Source: Leeia speluncae | Lineage (GTDB): Bacteria > Pseudomonadota > Gammaproteobacteria > Burkholderiales > Leeiaceae | Length of the DNA: 64,000 nt | Assembly (NCBI RefSeq): GCF_020564625.1 | Contig: NZ_JAJBZT010000001.1 | Location: forward strand, 496,001 to 560,000 | Reading direction: 5' to 3' | Shown: positions 1 to 9,270 of the stretch, in pieces | Numbering within the stretch: the stretch's first letter is position 1 | Layout of the letters: each line of letters begins with the position of its first letter | Made by a program: the position numbers and the translations under genes | The notes under the pieces: model-generated | Seen by the model: only the letters and a program-made list of their open reading frames with translations | What the model was told of the DNA's origin: nothing | Database searches by the model: none

Positions 1-180
1 TTCTTCATCAGAACTCGGGTTGGCAAATTGACTTTGCCAACGCTGGAAGACTTCTGTATCCAGTGGCTGATCAATTTGACTCAGTAACTCACTTGTCCAG
101 TCTGGATTGATGTTAGTCACTCTGGTGACGTAGTGGCTAACGGAGCAGGCTTTTTGCAGCAATTTTTGTGTCTCAGGCAT
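1..180 (-). CDS. glnE: Glutamine synthetase adenylyltransferase, N-terminal part (window edge)
   Basis: Only the first 60 codons are present; the gene runs off the left edge. The translation begins MPETQKLLQKACSVSHYV and contains a stretch (TRVTNINPDWTSELL) that resembles the N-terminal helical region of GlnE, where E. coli has a similar segment ending in HPEWLTEL. GlnE adenylylates and de-adenylylates glutamine synthetase to tune nitrogen assimilation. The gene diverges from yhdP, an arrangement I recall from other betaproteobacteria, which supports the call. The ATG at the 180 end is preceded on its strand only by a weak Shine-Dalgarno-like GGAAC. No catalytic motif is in view, so the call rests on the N-terminus and context. 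Confidence 0.7.
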   Translation of the reverse strand, partial: MPETQKLLQKACSVSHYVTRVTNINPDWTSELLSQIDQPLDTEVFQRWQSQFANPSSDEE

Positions 181-355
181 GATTTGTTCCGGGAATTGAT
201 CTATTAAGTGTCAATTTTCATTACTTTGCAGAAACTTAACGTCAAGTCACTGCGTCACACTGCTACAAGCATACATTTCACAGGTAGAATGCAAACAAGG
301 GAAATGTACGGCGAAGTACAAATTAAAACTAGCATAGCATTTGGTTGGACGCTAA

Positions 356-3300
356 TTGTTCGAAAATATCAAAAACTCTTTTCAACGATGGTATTCGGAA
401 AAAAAAGCGGCAGGCTTTTTTCTGAGACTGATCGGATTCATCTGGCGTTGGACCAGAAGAATTGTGCTGTCTGTCGTTATCCTCGTTTGTACAATCATGA
501 TTGTGCTTCGCTACTGGTTATTGCCGGATATTAATCGATATAAACCCAATGTAGAGCAACTGCTCAGTCAAGCGATGGGCGTGAATGTCACCATTGCTTT
601 GCTAGAGGCCGATTGGCAGGGACTAAATCCACATCTATCCACTTATGGCCTCACCATTTACGACCCGCAAAAAAGACCTGCGATTTACTTAGATAAAGTA
701 GAAGGGACGATCTCTTGGTGGACGCTGTCTACGCTTGATCTCCGTTTCCGCTCGTTAAATTTTGATGCGCCGGAACTGTATTTCAGAAAACATAAAGATG
801 GACTCATCGAATTAGCCGGAATTCCGTTAAATCAGGAAAAAAATCCTTCTGATAACTCATCCATGGGTAACTGGCTCCTACGCCAAGGAGAGATTAATAT
901 CCGCGGCGCGAGTTTATCTTGGGATGATGAGAGTAAACCAACCCCATTAGTGTTAAAACAAGTTAGTTTATCGCTGCAAAACGGCTTCTTTAGACATGAT
1001 TTCTTATTACTTGCAAAACCGCCTGCAGAACTTGCTACTACGCTAGATATTCGAGCCAATATGCGTGGCAGAGATATCAACCGTATTAATGAATGGAAAG
1101 GGAAAGTATTTGTCCGGCTTGATTCAACCGATCTTCCATTATGGAAAAATTGGTTGCCAGCATCCGTTGCCGCGCATCCGTCTTATCCAAGTAAGGGCAA
1201 AGGCGGGGTTCGCGCTTGGTTTAATGTGGCAGATGGTCGCGTAAGTAGTGCTACGCTGGATATGGCATTACGTAATGTAGAAGCGCAGTTATCAAAAAAT
1301 GCAAAAGTGATCCCGCTGAAATCATTAACCGGACGGTTGTCTTGGGAAATGGACACAGAGCAGGTAGATATTGCTACCAATAACTTAAAATTATCCCTCA
1401 CTAATGGTACAGCACTCCCCGCACTCACCATGAATGCGTCGCTACAACGTGGGAAGGGTTCTACAATCACTGGCGGCAGTGCAAGAGCAGAACATTTGCC
1501 TCTTGCCCCACTCGCCACGCTATCGCAATTTTTGCCGATTGCTGACCAAATCAAACAACCACTATTGACGATGTCACCTAGCGGCAGCATTGATGATATG
1601 AAGGTTGCTTGGAAAGGCGAGAAAAATCTATCGCAATTTACGCTTTCAGGTGAGTTTAACCAGTTAGTGACAAAACCTTGGCAGGATGTGCCAGGGTTAT
1701 CTGGCATTTCTGGTTCAGTAAACGTATCTGACAAAGATGGCGAACTCAATGTAAAAGGTAAACAAGTTCATTTGGATTGGCCATCTGTCTTTGCTGTTCC
1801 ATTAAATACCGATCAATTAGATGCGCGAGTGCGTTGGGAAAAGCAAAATGGGCAATGGGCGGTAACCTTAGATCGCATTGCATTAAAAGGCCCTGAAGCA
1901 GAAGGCACATTTGCAGGCCGTTACCAGACTGAGGCTAAAGGGGCTGGTTGGATTGATTTACGCGGGACATTAAAAAGAGGCTCTGCAAACGCGGTATGGA
2001 AGTATTTGCCTTTAGTTGTTGACCCTGCAGCTAGAGAGTGGTTGAAAACCGGATTGCTAGAAGGGGAAGGTGTTAATGCAAAACTGCAGTTAACAGGAAG
2101 ATTAGACGATTTCCCTTATGATAAAGCACCAGGTACGTTCTCCATTAGTCTAGATGCTCAAAATGTAAGAATGCCATACGCACCGGGTTGGCCAGAATTA
2201 AAAAATGTTCACGGTAAAGTGTTATTCAAAGGCGATAACATGGAAGTACAGGCCGACGGTGGCACCATTCTGGGCACAAAAGTTGGCAAGACAATCGTTA
2301 AAATTGCTTCACTTAGCCATGCCGACACGTTAACAGTGGAAGGAGTGGTAACTGGTACAACCAATGAGTTTATGGACTTTGTCCGCCAAAGCCCCGTGAA
2401 TAAGGTGGTGGATCAACTGTTAGATGGCGCTAATTTTGCTGGCAATGCAGACCTTCATCTAAAACTAGATATTCCACTGGCTGATGCTGAAAATACAAAA
2501 GTGGATGGCTTACTTAGCTTTAAAGATAACAAAATCATGTTGGCGGATATCCCGCCTATCGACAGAGCCACCGGACAACTTCACTTTACCGAAAGTAAAA
2601 TTGATATGCAGAAAGGCCAAGGGGCTATCCTTGGTAACTTAGCCAGTTTTACGGCGAATACCGATAAAGATGGGGTGGTAAGCGTGTTCGCGACAGGCAG
2701 AATGACAGCTGCAGCCTTAGTCAATCAATTTGGTGATAGCTTAAAAGGCCTGATGTCTGGCGATACAGATTGGCAGGCAAAAGTCGGCATCAACAAACAA
2801 AAAACCAATGTTACTTTAACAAGTACACTAAAAGGATTATCACTCGATCTTCCTTATCCATTAAGAAAACCTGCAGCAGATGCTTGGCCGCTTCGAATAG
2901 AGCGTCAACCGGCCCAAGATGGATATTCTCAATGGTCTGCCAAACTAGGCAATGTACTCTCTACTAATCTGCGCTTCCAGATGTCAAAGTCTAATTCCAG
3001 TGTGTTAGACAGAGGGACGGTATATCTCGGAAAACAATCGCAACTTTTACCAAACTTACCTTCTACCTCTGGAATTCAAGTGGCGGGTGATGTCAGTAAG
3101 CTAGATGTAGATGCCTGGTTAGATTGGATCAATGCAAGAACATCCGCAAGCGCAAATAGTGGTACTAGTGCTCAAGATATTCCGGTGAATAATATTCAAA
3201 TTAGTGTGCCAGAGCTCACTGTCTCTAACCGGGTGTGGCACGCGGTGAAAGTTGACGCTCAAAAATATCGCTACGGAAGTAAGAATGATCAAATTCGCTG

Positions 3301-4291
3301 GTCAGCCAAGGTTGCTGCCCAAGAGTTAGAAGGCAAGATCGATTGGTTAAGCGAAAAAAATGGTTTGTTATATGCCAAGCTTGATCGTGTGACGATTCCT
3401 AAGCAATTAGAAACCACAACCAAAGGGCTTTCAGATACTAAATACAACTCGCAGCCACCAGCGTTAGATATTGAGGTTGGTCAATTCCAATATGGGGATA
3501 AAAAACTAGGCGAACTCAAGATTCAGGCTAGGCCAGAAGGGCTAGATTGGCGATTGCAACAGGTTAAACTGACGACACCTGAAGGCGCCCTTACCATGGA
3601 TGGTTTATGGCAAGACAACGCACCAAATTCCGTTTTGAAAGTAAACATCCATTTGGATGCGCAAGATGCTGGGAAGTTACTGGATCGGCTTGGTTTTCAA
3701 AACGCAATGAAGCGAGGCAAAGCAACGTTGGATGGGCAGTTAGCTTGGGTAGGAAGCCCATTTGAACCAAACCTGCCAACCTTAGCTGGTAAGTTAACAT
3801 TAACTGCTAAATCGGGTCAGTTTGTCAAAGTAGATCCTGGCGTAGGTAAACTATTGGGTGTGATGAGTTTGCAATCGTTACCTAGACGAATTAGTCTCGA
3901 TTTCCGAGATGTTTTTTCAGATGGCTTAGCGTTTGATGACATTTCAGCTACCGCCAAAGTGCAGCAAGGCATTATGCATACGGATGACTTCAAACTGATT
4001 GGCCCAGCGGTAGGGGTCACCATGAAGGGCGATGTTGATTTAGTTAAAGAAAGCCAAGCGTTACATGTAAGGGTCGTACCTGTCATTGGCGATTCAGTAT
4101 CCGTTGCGGCTGGTTTAGCGTTAGCTAATCCTGCGGTTGGCTTGGGTACTTTCTTGATCCAGAAATTATTAAAAGACCCAATTGGACAGATGGTTGCATT
4201 TGAGTATGATGTTTCTGGGGATTGGGCGAATCCATCTGTGGTGAAAACGGCCGATGGAAATAAGTCAGATTCAAAGTCATCTTCTAAGTAA
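356..4291 (+). CDS. yhdP: YhdP/AsmA-like envelope protein (DUF3971 family, TIGR02099 type)
   Basis: A 1311-residue protein with one N-terminal membrane anchor (about residues 36-56, after a basic stretch) and a very long periplasmic region rich in beta-strand-like repeats. This is the AsmA-like architecture. Family members bridge the inner and outer membranes and are linked to phospholipid transport and outer-membrane integrity; that role is family knowledge, not visible here. The C-terminal part (about residues 1120-1300) has the AsmA-type segment ending in a basic, Ser-rich tail. The chosen start is a TTG with no strong ribosome binding site. The first in-frame ATG would cut into the anchor, so the TTG or something close to it is needed. 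It is followed 41 bases later by the hydrolase gene and probably shares its transcript. Confidence 0.88.
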   Translation: MFENIKNSFQRWYSEKKAAGFFLRLIGFIWRWTRRIVLSVVILVCTIMIVLRYWLLPDINRYKPNVEQLLSQAMGVNVTIALLEADWQGLNPHLSTYGLTIYDPQKRPAIYLDKVEGTISWWTLSTLDLRFRSLNFDAPELYFRKHKDGLIELAGIPLNQEKNPSDNSSMGNWLLRQGEINIRGASLSWDDESKPTPLVLKQVSLSLQNGFFRHDFLLLAKPPAELATTLDIRANMRGRDINRINEWKGKVFVRLDSTDLPLWKNWLPASVAAHPSYPSKGKGGVRAWFNVADGRVSSATLDMALRNVEAQLSKNAKVIPLKSLTGRLSWEMDTEQVDIATNNLKLSLTNGTALPALTMNASLQRGKGSTITGGSARAEHLPLAPLATLSQFLPIADQIKQPLLTMSPSGSIDDMKVAWKGEKNLSQFTLSGEFNQLVTKPWQDVPGLSGISGSVNVSDKDGELNVKGKQVHLDWPSVFAVPLNTDQLDARVRWEKQNGQWAVTLDRIALKGPEAEGTFAGRYQTEAKGAGWIDLRGTLKRGSANAVWKYLPLVVDPAAREWLKTGLLEGEGVNAKLQLTGRLDDFPYDKAPGTFSISLDAQNVRMPYAPGWPELKNVHGKVLFKGDNMEVQADGGTILGTKVGKTIVKIASLSHADTLTVEGVVTGTTNEFMDFVRQSPVNKVVDQLLDGANFAGNADLHLKLDIPLADAENTKVDGLLSFKDNKIMLADIPPIDRATGQLHFTESKIDMQKGQGAILGNLASFTANTDKDGVVSVFATGRMTAAALVNQFGDSLKGLMSGDTDWQAKVGINKQKTNVTLTSTLKGLSLDLPYPLRKPAADAWPLRIERQPAQDGYSQWSAKLGNVLSTNLRFQMSKSNSSVLDRGTVYLGKQSQLLPNLPSTSGIQVAGDVSKLDVDAWLDWINARTSASANSGTSAQDIPVNNIQISVPELTVSNRVWHAVKVDAQKYRYGSKNDQIRWSAKVAAQELEGKIDWLSEKNGLLYAKLDRVTIPKQLETTTKGLSDTKYNSQPPALDIEVGQFQYGDKKLGELKIQARPEGLDWRLQQVKLTTPEGALTMDGLWQDNAPNSVLKVNIHLDAQDAGKLLDRLGFQNAMKRGKATLDGQLAWVGSPFEPNLPTLAGKLTLTAKSGQFVKVDPGVGKLLGVMSLQSLPRRISLDFRDVFSDGLAFDDISATAKVQQGIMHTDDFKLIGPAVGVTMKGDVDLVKESQALHVRVVPVIGDSVSVAAGLALANPAVGLGTFLIQKLLKDPIGQMVAFEYDVSGDWANPSVVKTADGNKSDSKSSSK

Positions 4292-4332
4292 AGCCAATAT
4301 AACAACCTACATTGCTAGATAGGACACAATAA

Positions 4333-5148
4333 ATGGTCATGCAACAATCGGTCAAAGTCGCCACCATTCAGATGGTATCTGGTACAGAATTAATGGCCAA
4401 TTTAGCGACTGCTGAAAGACTCGTTTTGCAAGCGGCCAAAGATGGCGCTCAACTGGTCGTTTTGCCAGAGTATTTTGTTTTGATGGGGCAAGAAGATACA
4501 GATAAGGTAAAAATTGCCGAAACTTACGGCGCCGGTGTCATTCAGTCTTGTTTGGCCAATTTGGCAAAAGAAGCGAAGGTGTGGATTTTTGCCGGTACCA
4601 TTCCACTAAAAGGCGCGCATGCTGAGAAAATTAGAAATAGCTTTTTAGTGTTAAATCCTTCGGGTGAAGTGGTTACTCGTTACGATAAAATTCATTTGTT
4701 TGGATTTACCAAAGGTGAAGAGTCTTATGATGAATCTAGAACCATTGAACCGGGTGCAGATGTTGTTACCCTAGAAACCCCATTTGGTAAAATTGGACTA
4801 TCGATTTGTTATGATATCCGCTTCCCTGAACTTTTCCGTCAGATGGGCGAAGTTGATATCCTCATGGTAGTCGCCGCCTTTACCAAAACGACAGGCAAAG
4901 CCCATTGGGAAACAATTCTCAAAACGCGTGCTATTGAAAACCAGTGCTTTCTAATTGCCTCAGGGCAAGGTGGCAAGCATCAAAATGGACGAGAAACCTT
5001 TGGCCATAGTATGGTGATCGACCCTTGGGGGGATGTACTGAATATTCAAGCGGAGGGAGAGGGCGTGGTAATGGCAACCTTAGAGCCAGCAAGACTGCAA
5101 TCTGTCCGTGAAAATTTACCTGCACTAAAACATCAGGTCTTGAAATAA
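4333..5148 (+). CDS. Carbon-nitrogen hydrolase (Nit/omega-amidase-like)
   Basis: A 271-residue single-domain nitrilase-superfamily enzyme with the complete catalytic triad: Glu46 in LPEYF, Lys119 in YDKIHLF and Cys159 in SICYDIRFPELFR. The family hydrolyses amides or nitriles. Nit-type members deaminate aberrant glutathione or act as omega-amidases, but the substrate cannot be read from the sequence. An AGGA (4321-4324) lies 8 bases before the first ATG; a second ATG two codons later is an alternative start. It sits between yhdP and tldD, all on the same strand with short gaps, so it is probably co-transcribed with them. This trio is familiar from other betaproteobacteria. Confidence 0.9.
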   Translation: MVMQQSVKVATIQMVSGTELMANLATAERLVLQAAKDGAQLVVLPEYFVLMGQEDTDKVKIAETYGAGVIQSCLANLAKEAKVWIFAGTIPLKGAHAEKIRNSFLVLNPSGEVVTRYDKIHLFGFTKGEESYDESRTIEPGADVVTLETPFGKIGLSICYDIRFPELFRQMGEVDILMVVAAFTKTTGKAHWETILKTRAIENQCFLIASGQGGKHQNGRETFGHSMVIDPWGDVLNIQAEGEGVVMATLEPARLQSVRENLPALKHQVLK

Positions 5149-5193
5149 TCCATTTTGCGCTGGCTGTCAGCAGTTAATTATAAAGATACGAAT

Positions 5194-6633
5194 ATGACTC
5201 ATTCTTCATTATTTGCCCAAGCAGAAAAACATCTCTTGTTGGCTAATCAAATTGATGAAAAAGCGCTAAACCAGACTTTTTCGCGAATCATGCACCACCA
5301 AGCAGATTATGCGGATCTCTATTTTCAATACTGCCGTACTGAGGGCTGGTCATTAGACGAAGGCATCGTGAAAGGTGGTAGTTTTAATATTGATCAAGGC
5401 GTTGGTGTACGCGTTGTATCAGGGGAAAAAACCGCTTTTGCTTATTCTGATGAAATTAGTTTATCCGCGCTAACTCAAGCCGCTGATGCGACACGTGCTA
5501 TTGCGCCGGTTGGGCAAGGGATTGTTGGTGTGCCATCCACTGTAAATGGCCTTGGACTCTATTTGCCAGATGACCCGATCGCTAGTTTATCTGCTGCAGA
5601 AAAAGTAAAACTACTAGAGCGTCTAGAACAAATGGCTAGGCAGTTAGACCCACGCATTAAACAAGTGATGGCCAGTATGGCCGCTCAGTACGAAGTGGTG
5701 TTTGTAGCGAGGGCAGATGGTGTTCGTGCAGCAGATATTCGTCCACTCGTGAGAGTGAATATTCAAGTCATCGTCGAGCAAAATGGACGTCGTGAGCAAG
5801 GTGGGGCTGGCGGCGGCGGACGATTTGACTTTGCGTACTTTACAGATGATGTATTGCGTAGCTATGCAGAACGCGCAGTAAAAGAAGCACTGACCAACCT
5901 AGATGCACGTCCAGCCCCAGCAGGTCAAATGACCGTTGTACTTGGTCCTGGTTGGCCAGGCGTATTGTTGCATGAAGCAGTTGGACATGGTTTAGAAGGT
6001 GACTTTAATCGTAAAGGAAGCTCTGCATTCTCTGGCAAAATCGGCCAACAAGTTGCCGCAAAAGGGGTAACTGTTGTAGATGATGGCACGATTGCCAATC
6101 GTCGTGGCTCCTTGTCGGTGGATGACGAAGGTACGCCTACCAGCTGTACGACCCTAATTGAAGACGGTATTTTGACTGGCTATATGCAAGACACCATGAA
6201 TGCGCGTCTAATGGGTATGAAGCCGACTGGAAATGGTCGTCGTGAATCGTACGCGCATTTACCAATGCCTCGTATGACGAACACCTATATGTTAAGTGGC
6301 GAGCATCATCCAGAAGAAATTATCGCTTCAGTAAAAGATGGCTTGTATGCAGTTAACTTTGGCGGCGGCCAAGTAGATATTACCAGTGGTAAATTTGTTT
6401 TCTCTGCTTCTGAAGCATGGAAAATTGAGAATGGTAAATTGATGTATCCAGTGAAGGGCGCAACCCTAATCGGAAATGGTCCAGAGGCCATGAGCCAAAT
6501 CACGATGATCGGTAATGATATGCAACTAGATACCGGTGTCGGCGTCTGTGGCAAAGATGGTCAAAGTGTGCCGGTTGGCGTGGGGCAGCCAACTTTGAAG
6601 CTAGAAGGCTTGACCGTGGGTGGAACCGCTTAA
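5194..6633 (+). CDS. tldD: Metalloprotease TldD
   Basis: About 479 residues, close to the 481 of E. coli TldD, and alignable end to end by eye. The zinc-binding motif [11 protein letters not shown] is intact. TldD acts with TldE/PmbA as a heterodimeric protease that degrades unfolded peptides and processes peptide antibiotics such as microcins; pmbA is not in this window. The reading frame extends upstream to a TTG at 5155, but the ATG at 5194 ([11 protein letters not shown]) gives the usual family length, so I use it. The upstream sequence has only a weak AAAGA. A clear intrinsic terminator follows within 30 bases, marking the end of the yhdP-nitrilase-tldD unit. Confidence 0.95.
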   Translation: MTHSSLFAQAEKHLLLANQIDEKALNQTFSRIMHHQADYADLYFQYCRTEGWSLDEGIVKGGSFNIDQGVGVRVVSGEKTAFAYSDEISLSALTQAADATRAIAPVGQGIVGVPSTVNGLGLYLPDDPIASLSAAEKVKLLERLEQMARQLDPRIKQVMASMAAQYEVVFVARADGVRAADIRPLVRVNIQVIVEQNGRREQGGAGGGGRFDFAYFTDDVLRSYAERAVKEALTNLDARPAPAGQMTVVLGPGWPGVLLHEAVGHGLEGDFNRKGSSAFSGKIGQQVAAKGVTVVDDGTIANRRGSLSVDDEGTPTSCTTLIEDGILTGYMQDTMNARLMGMKPTGNGRRESYAHLPMPRMTNTYMLSGEHHPEEIIASVKDGLYAVNFGGGQVDITSGKFVFSASEAWKIENGKLMYPVKGATLIGNGPEAMSQITMIGNDMQLDTGVGVCGKDGQSVPVGVGQPTLKLEGLTVGGTA

Positions 6634-6660
6634 CTATCTGATGATATATAAGCGCTAAGA

Positions 6661-6690
6661 AGCCCGAGTGATCGGGCTTTTTTATTTTTA
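6661..6690 (+). terminator. Intrinsic terminator after tldD
   Basis: Perfect 7-bp stem AGCCCGA / TCGGGCT with a 4-base loop, followed by a long T-rich run. Confidence 0.9.
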
Positions 6691-6784
6691 TAAAACGACA
6701 AACATCTAGTTTGGATTTCCATTTTCTCAATATGGGATCAGCGTATAATGAACATCGAATTTCTAAGTATTGATTGTATTCTCT

Positions 6785-8221
6785 ATGACTAACATGCAGC
6801 CTCCATTTGCTTCAACCCCAGATCCACAAATCGCCCAGTTAAAACTGCCTCCTCATTCTATTGAGGCTGAGCAGAGTGTGCTAGGTGGTTTAATGTTGGA
6901 TAACGAGGCATGGACTCGTATTTCTGATCTAGTCAATGATGCAGAGTTTTATCATAGTGGTCATAAATTAGTTTATTACTCGATTGGTCGATTAATTGAA
7001 CGAAACCAACCCGCCGACGTGATTACCGTTGCGGAAGAGTTAGATCGCCTTGGGAAGTTAGAAGATGCGGGTGGTCTCAACTATCTTGGACAATTAGTAG
7101 AAACTACGCCATCCGCAGCCAATATTCGTCGCTATGCAGAGATTGTTCATGAGCGCTATGTGCTACGTGAATTAGCGCGCGTTGGAAATGAAATTGCGGA
7201 TTCAGCTTATAACCCTGAAGGTCGCCAAGCAGATGAACTGTTAGATACTGCTGAAGCCGCAGTGTTCAAAATCGCAGAGTCCGGTAATAGCCAAAAACAA
7301 GGTTTCTTAGATACTCAGACACTATTAACCCAAGTGGTTGAGCGTATTGATGAGCTATATCACCGAGACACAGATAGTGATGTAACTGGCGTAGCGACAG
7401 GGTTTATTGATCTTGATAATAAAACTTCTGGCTTACAACCTGGCGATTTAATTATCGTGGCAGGTCGACCTTCCATGGGTAAAACTGCTTTTGCGGTAAA
7501 CGTGGGTGAAAACGTCGCGACGCAATCAGGCAAGCCTGTGGCAATCTTCTCGATGGAGATGGGCGGCGCACAGTTAGTGATGCGTATGATTGGTTCGGTT
7601 GGTCGTTTAGATCAACATAAACTTCGTACCGGTAAATTAGAAGATGATGATTGGCCAAAACTGACGCATGCGGTTGGTAAACTTCATGAAGCCCCAATTT
7701 TTATCGATGAAACCGGTGGTTTATCGGTGACGGAACTTCGTGCACGCTGTCGCCGATTAATGCGTGATCTAGCGATTAAAGGCATCAATGACGGTAAACT
7801 GGGTCTTATTGTGATCGATTACTTGCAGTTGATGAAAGGTTCAACCAAATCTGCCACTGAAAACCGTGCAACGGAAATTTCTGAAATTTCCCGATCTTTG
7901 AAAAGTTTGGCAAAAGAATTGGAAGTGCCTGTCGTTGCACTGTCTCAGCTATCTCGTGCGGTCGAGCAACGCCCAGATAAGCGCCCAATGATGTCAGATT
8001 TGCGGGAATCCGGCGCGATCGAACAGGATGCTGACGTGATTCTCTTTATGTATCGTGAAGAATATTATTTTCCCGATAAAGAAGAGATTAAAGGAACGGG
8101 TGAAGTAATTATTGGTAAGCAGCGTAACGGCCCTGTTGGACGTGTACGGCTTACTTGGCTTGGCAAATATACTCGATTTGAGAGTTTTGCTGGCGGTGGC
8201 TTTATCGAAGATGATAACTAA
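6785..8221 (+). CDS. dnaB: Replicative DNA helicase DnaB
   Basis: A 478-residue hexameric replicative helicase. The N-terminal domain (about residues 20-130) is the primase-interacting collar. The RecA-like motor has Walker A GRPSMGKTA at about residues 227-235, a DYLQLMKG Walker B and the conserved QLSRAVEQR and SGAIEQDAD motifs. No intein is present. The ATG at 6785 is chosen; an in-frame TTG at 6770 and an ATG at 6794 are alternatives, and none has a strong ribosome binding site. A TATAAT at 6744-6749 is a plausible -10 element, but its -35 region is poor. The gene starts a new unit after the tldD terminator and runs into the small acidic protein gene 14 bases downstream. Confidence 0.97.
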   Translation: MTNMQPPFASTPDPQIAQLKLPPHSIEAEQSVLGGLMLDNEAWTRISDLVNDAEFYHSGHKLVYYSIGRLIERNQPADVITVAEELDRLGKLEDAGGLNYLGQLVETTPSAANIRRYAEIVHERYVLRELARVGNEIADSAYNPEGRQADELLDTAEAAVFKIAESGNSQKQGFLDTQTLLTQVVERIDELYHRDTDSDVTGVATGFIDLDNKTSGLQPGDLIIVAGRPSMGKTAFAVNVGENVATQSGKPVAIFSMEMGGAQLVMRMIGSVGRLDQHKLRTGKLEDDDWPKLTHAVGKLHEAPIFIDETGGLSVTELRARCRRLMRDLAIKGINDGKLGLIVIDYLQLMKGSTKSATENRATEISEISRSLKSLAKELEVPVVALSQLSRAVEQRPDKRPMMSDLRESGAIEQDADVILFMYREEYYFPDKEEIKGTGEVIIGKQRNGPVGRVRLTWLGKYTRFESFAGGGFIEDDN

Positions 8222-8235
8222 GCGAGAGGTGACGC

Positions 8236-8589
8236 ATGACGATTTTTTGTATTCAAATTCAGCCAGATTTAGCGCCAACACTTGCGATAGATGCATTGAA
8301 AACCTATGTTGAGGATGCGGCAAAACAACTACCATTTGTTTCCCGTTCAGGCGCTATTGATGGAGATAAAACCGAAGATGGCCCTTATCTCAATCTCATG
8401 TTTGAAACCGATCAACCAAGCGAGCTGTGGGATTGGATCGTTGAGTCTGTGTTAGAAGACGAGACGTTTGGCGATTCAGTGTCTCAATGTGCAATGGTCA
8501 TTTGCACGGAAACAGAAGATTGGGATGAATATTTATTGCTTTATCACTTCGATGAAACCGTAGAGATCGATTCGTTGGAGGATGCATGA
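8236..8589 (+). CDS. Unrecognised acidic 117-residue protein
   Basis: I do not recognise this protein. It is a small soluble polypeptide, strongly acidic, with clusters such as DGDKTEDGP and ETEDWDEY. It has no signal peptide, membrane helix or cofactor motif. Its two cysteines (VSQCAMVICTE) lie close together in a hydrophobic stretch. A GAGAGGTG stretch lies just before the ATG, so it is likely translated. Its stop codon overlaps the start of the LOG-family gene (ATGA), which implies translational coupling. The function could be linked to nucleotide salvage or be accessory to dnaB; the sequence gives no basis to choose. The start is well supported by spacing and ribosome binding site. Confidence 0.8.
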   Translation: MTIFCIQIQPDLAPTLAIDALKTYVEDAAKQLPFVSRSGAIDGDKTEDGPYLNLMFETDQPSELWDWIVESVLEDETFGDSVSQCAMVICTETEDWDEYLLLYHFDETVEIDSLEDA

Positions 8590-9152
8590 GAATTGCCGTT
8601 TATTGTGGCTCTCATGGCGGTAACAATTCCATCTACCTAGAAGCAGCGAGAAAAGTGGGGCATTTTCTTGCTACATCTAGCATCGAGATCGTCTATGGTG
8701 GCGGTAAAGTGGGTATGATGGGGGCTGTGGCAGATGCTGCGCTTGCTGCCGGTGGTACAGTCTGTGGGATTATTCCGGTTGCGTTGCAGGAAAAAGAACT
8801 CGCGCATCAGGGTATTAGTCAGCTAGAAGTAGTAAAAGATATGCACGAGCGCAAAGCGAGAATGGCAGAGTTATCGGATGCATTTATTGCTTTACCCGGC
8901 GCAGCAGGTACTTTAGAAGAGTTTTTTGAAGCATGGACATGGGCACAATTGGGATATCATCAAAAGCCATGCGGACTACTCAATGTAGCTGGATTTTTTG
9001 ACCCACAACTATCGATGATTGACCGTATAGTTGAAGAGGGCTTTATGAAAGCCTCGCATCGAGACATGGTAATTGTGTCGGATGAGATTGAAGATATGGT
9101 TCGTAAAATAAAGGCTTATCAACCTCCTGCGCCCAAATGGGTAACAGGGTAG
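8586..9152 (+). CDS. LOG-family nucleotide phosphoribohydrolase (TIGR00730 type)
   Basis: A 188-residue Rossmann-fold protein of the LOG/YvdD family, which releases bases such as cytokinins or adenine from nucleoside 5'-monophosphates. Visible family features are the N-terminal VYCGSHGG, the YGGGKVGMMG nucleotide loop and the MHERKA segment. The usual PGGxGTxxE motif reads PGAAGTLEE at residues 104-112: the second glycine is alanine, while the catalytic-loop Thr and Glu are kept. The start overlaps the stop of the upstream acidic protein gene by four bases. A bidirectional terminator lies just downstream. The length is normal for the family. Older databases would label it a lysine decarboxylase-like protein, which is not correct for this family. 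Confidence 0.9.
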   Translation: MRIAVYCGSHGGNNSIYLEAARKVGHFLATSSIEIVYGGGKVGMMGAVADAALAAGGTVCGIIPVALQEKELAHQGISQLEVVKDMHERKARMAELSDAFIALPGAAGTLEEFFEAWTWAQLGYHQKPCGLLNVAGFFDPQLSMIDRIVEEGFMKASHRDMVIVSDEIEDMVRKIKAYQPPAPKWVTG

Positions 9153-9182
9153 CGTAACCAATTTATACTTCGATAAACATGC

Positions 9183-9213
9183 AAAAAGGGCTTTGAATTT
9201 CAAAGCCCTTTTT
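9183..9213. terminator. Bidirectional intrinsic terminator between the LOG gene and lpdA
   Basis: A perfect 14-bp stem (AAAAAGGGCTTTGA / TCAAAGCCCTTTTT) with a 3-base loop. A-tracts and T-tracts on both sides let it work for the two convergent genes. Confidence 0.9.
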
Positions 9214-9229
9214 GTTTACGCCACTATTT

Positions 9230-9262
9230 GGTTCAGAGAAAATGATCTTTTCTCTCTGAACC
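9230..9262 (-). other. Imperfect hairpin at the 3' end of the PDH operon
   Basis: GGTTCAGAGA..AAAA and TTTTCTCTCTGAACC form a long stem with a 2-base bulge and a short loop, starting 8 bases after the lpdA stop. On the minus strand no T-run follows it directly, so it is not a terminator by itself. It may protect the 3' end of the mRNA or back up the terminator at 9183-9213. Confidence 0.6.
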
Positions 9263-9270
9263 CATAGTAA

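Noticed and set aside
1183-1749. A 188-codon open frame antisense to yhdP
   Set aside because: It lies fully inside yhdP, has no ribosome binding site and gives a low-complexity translation with no family resemblance.
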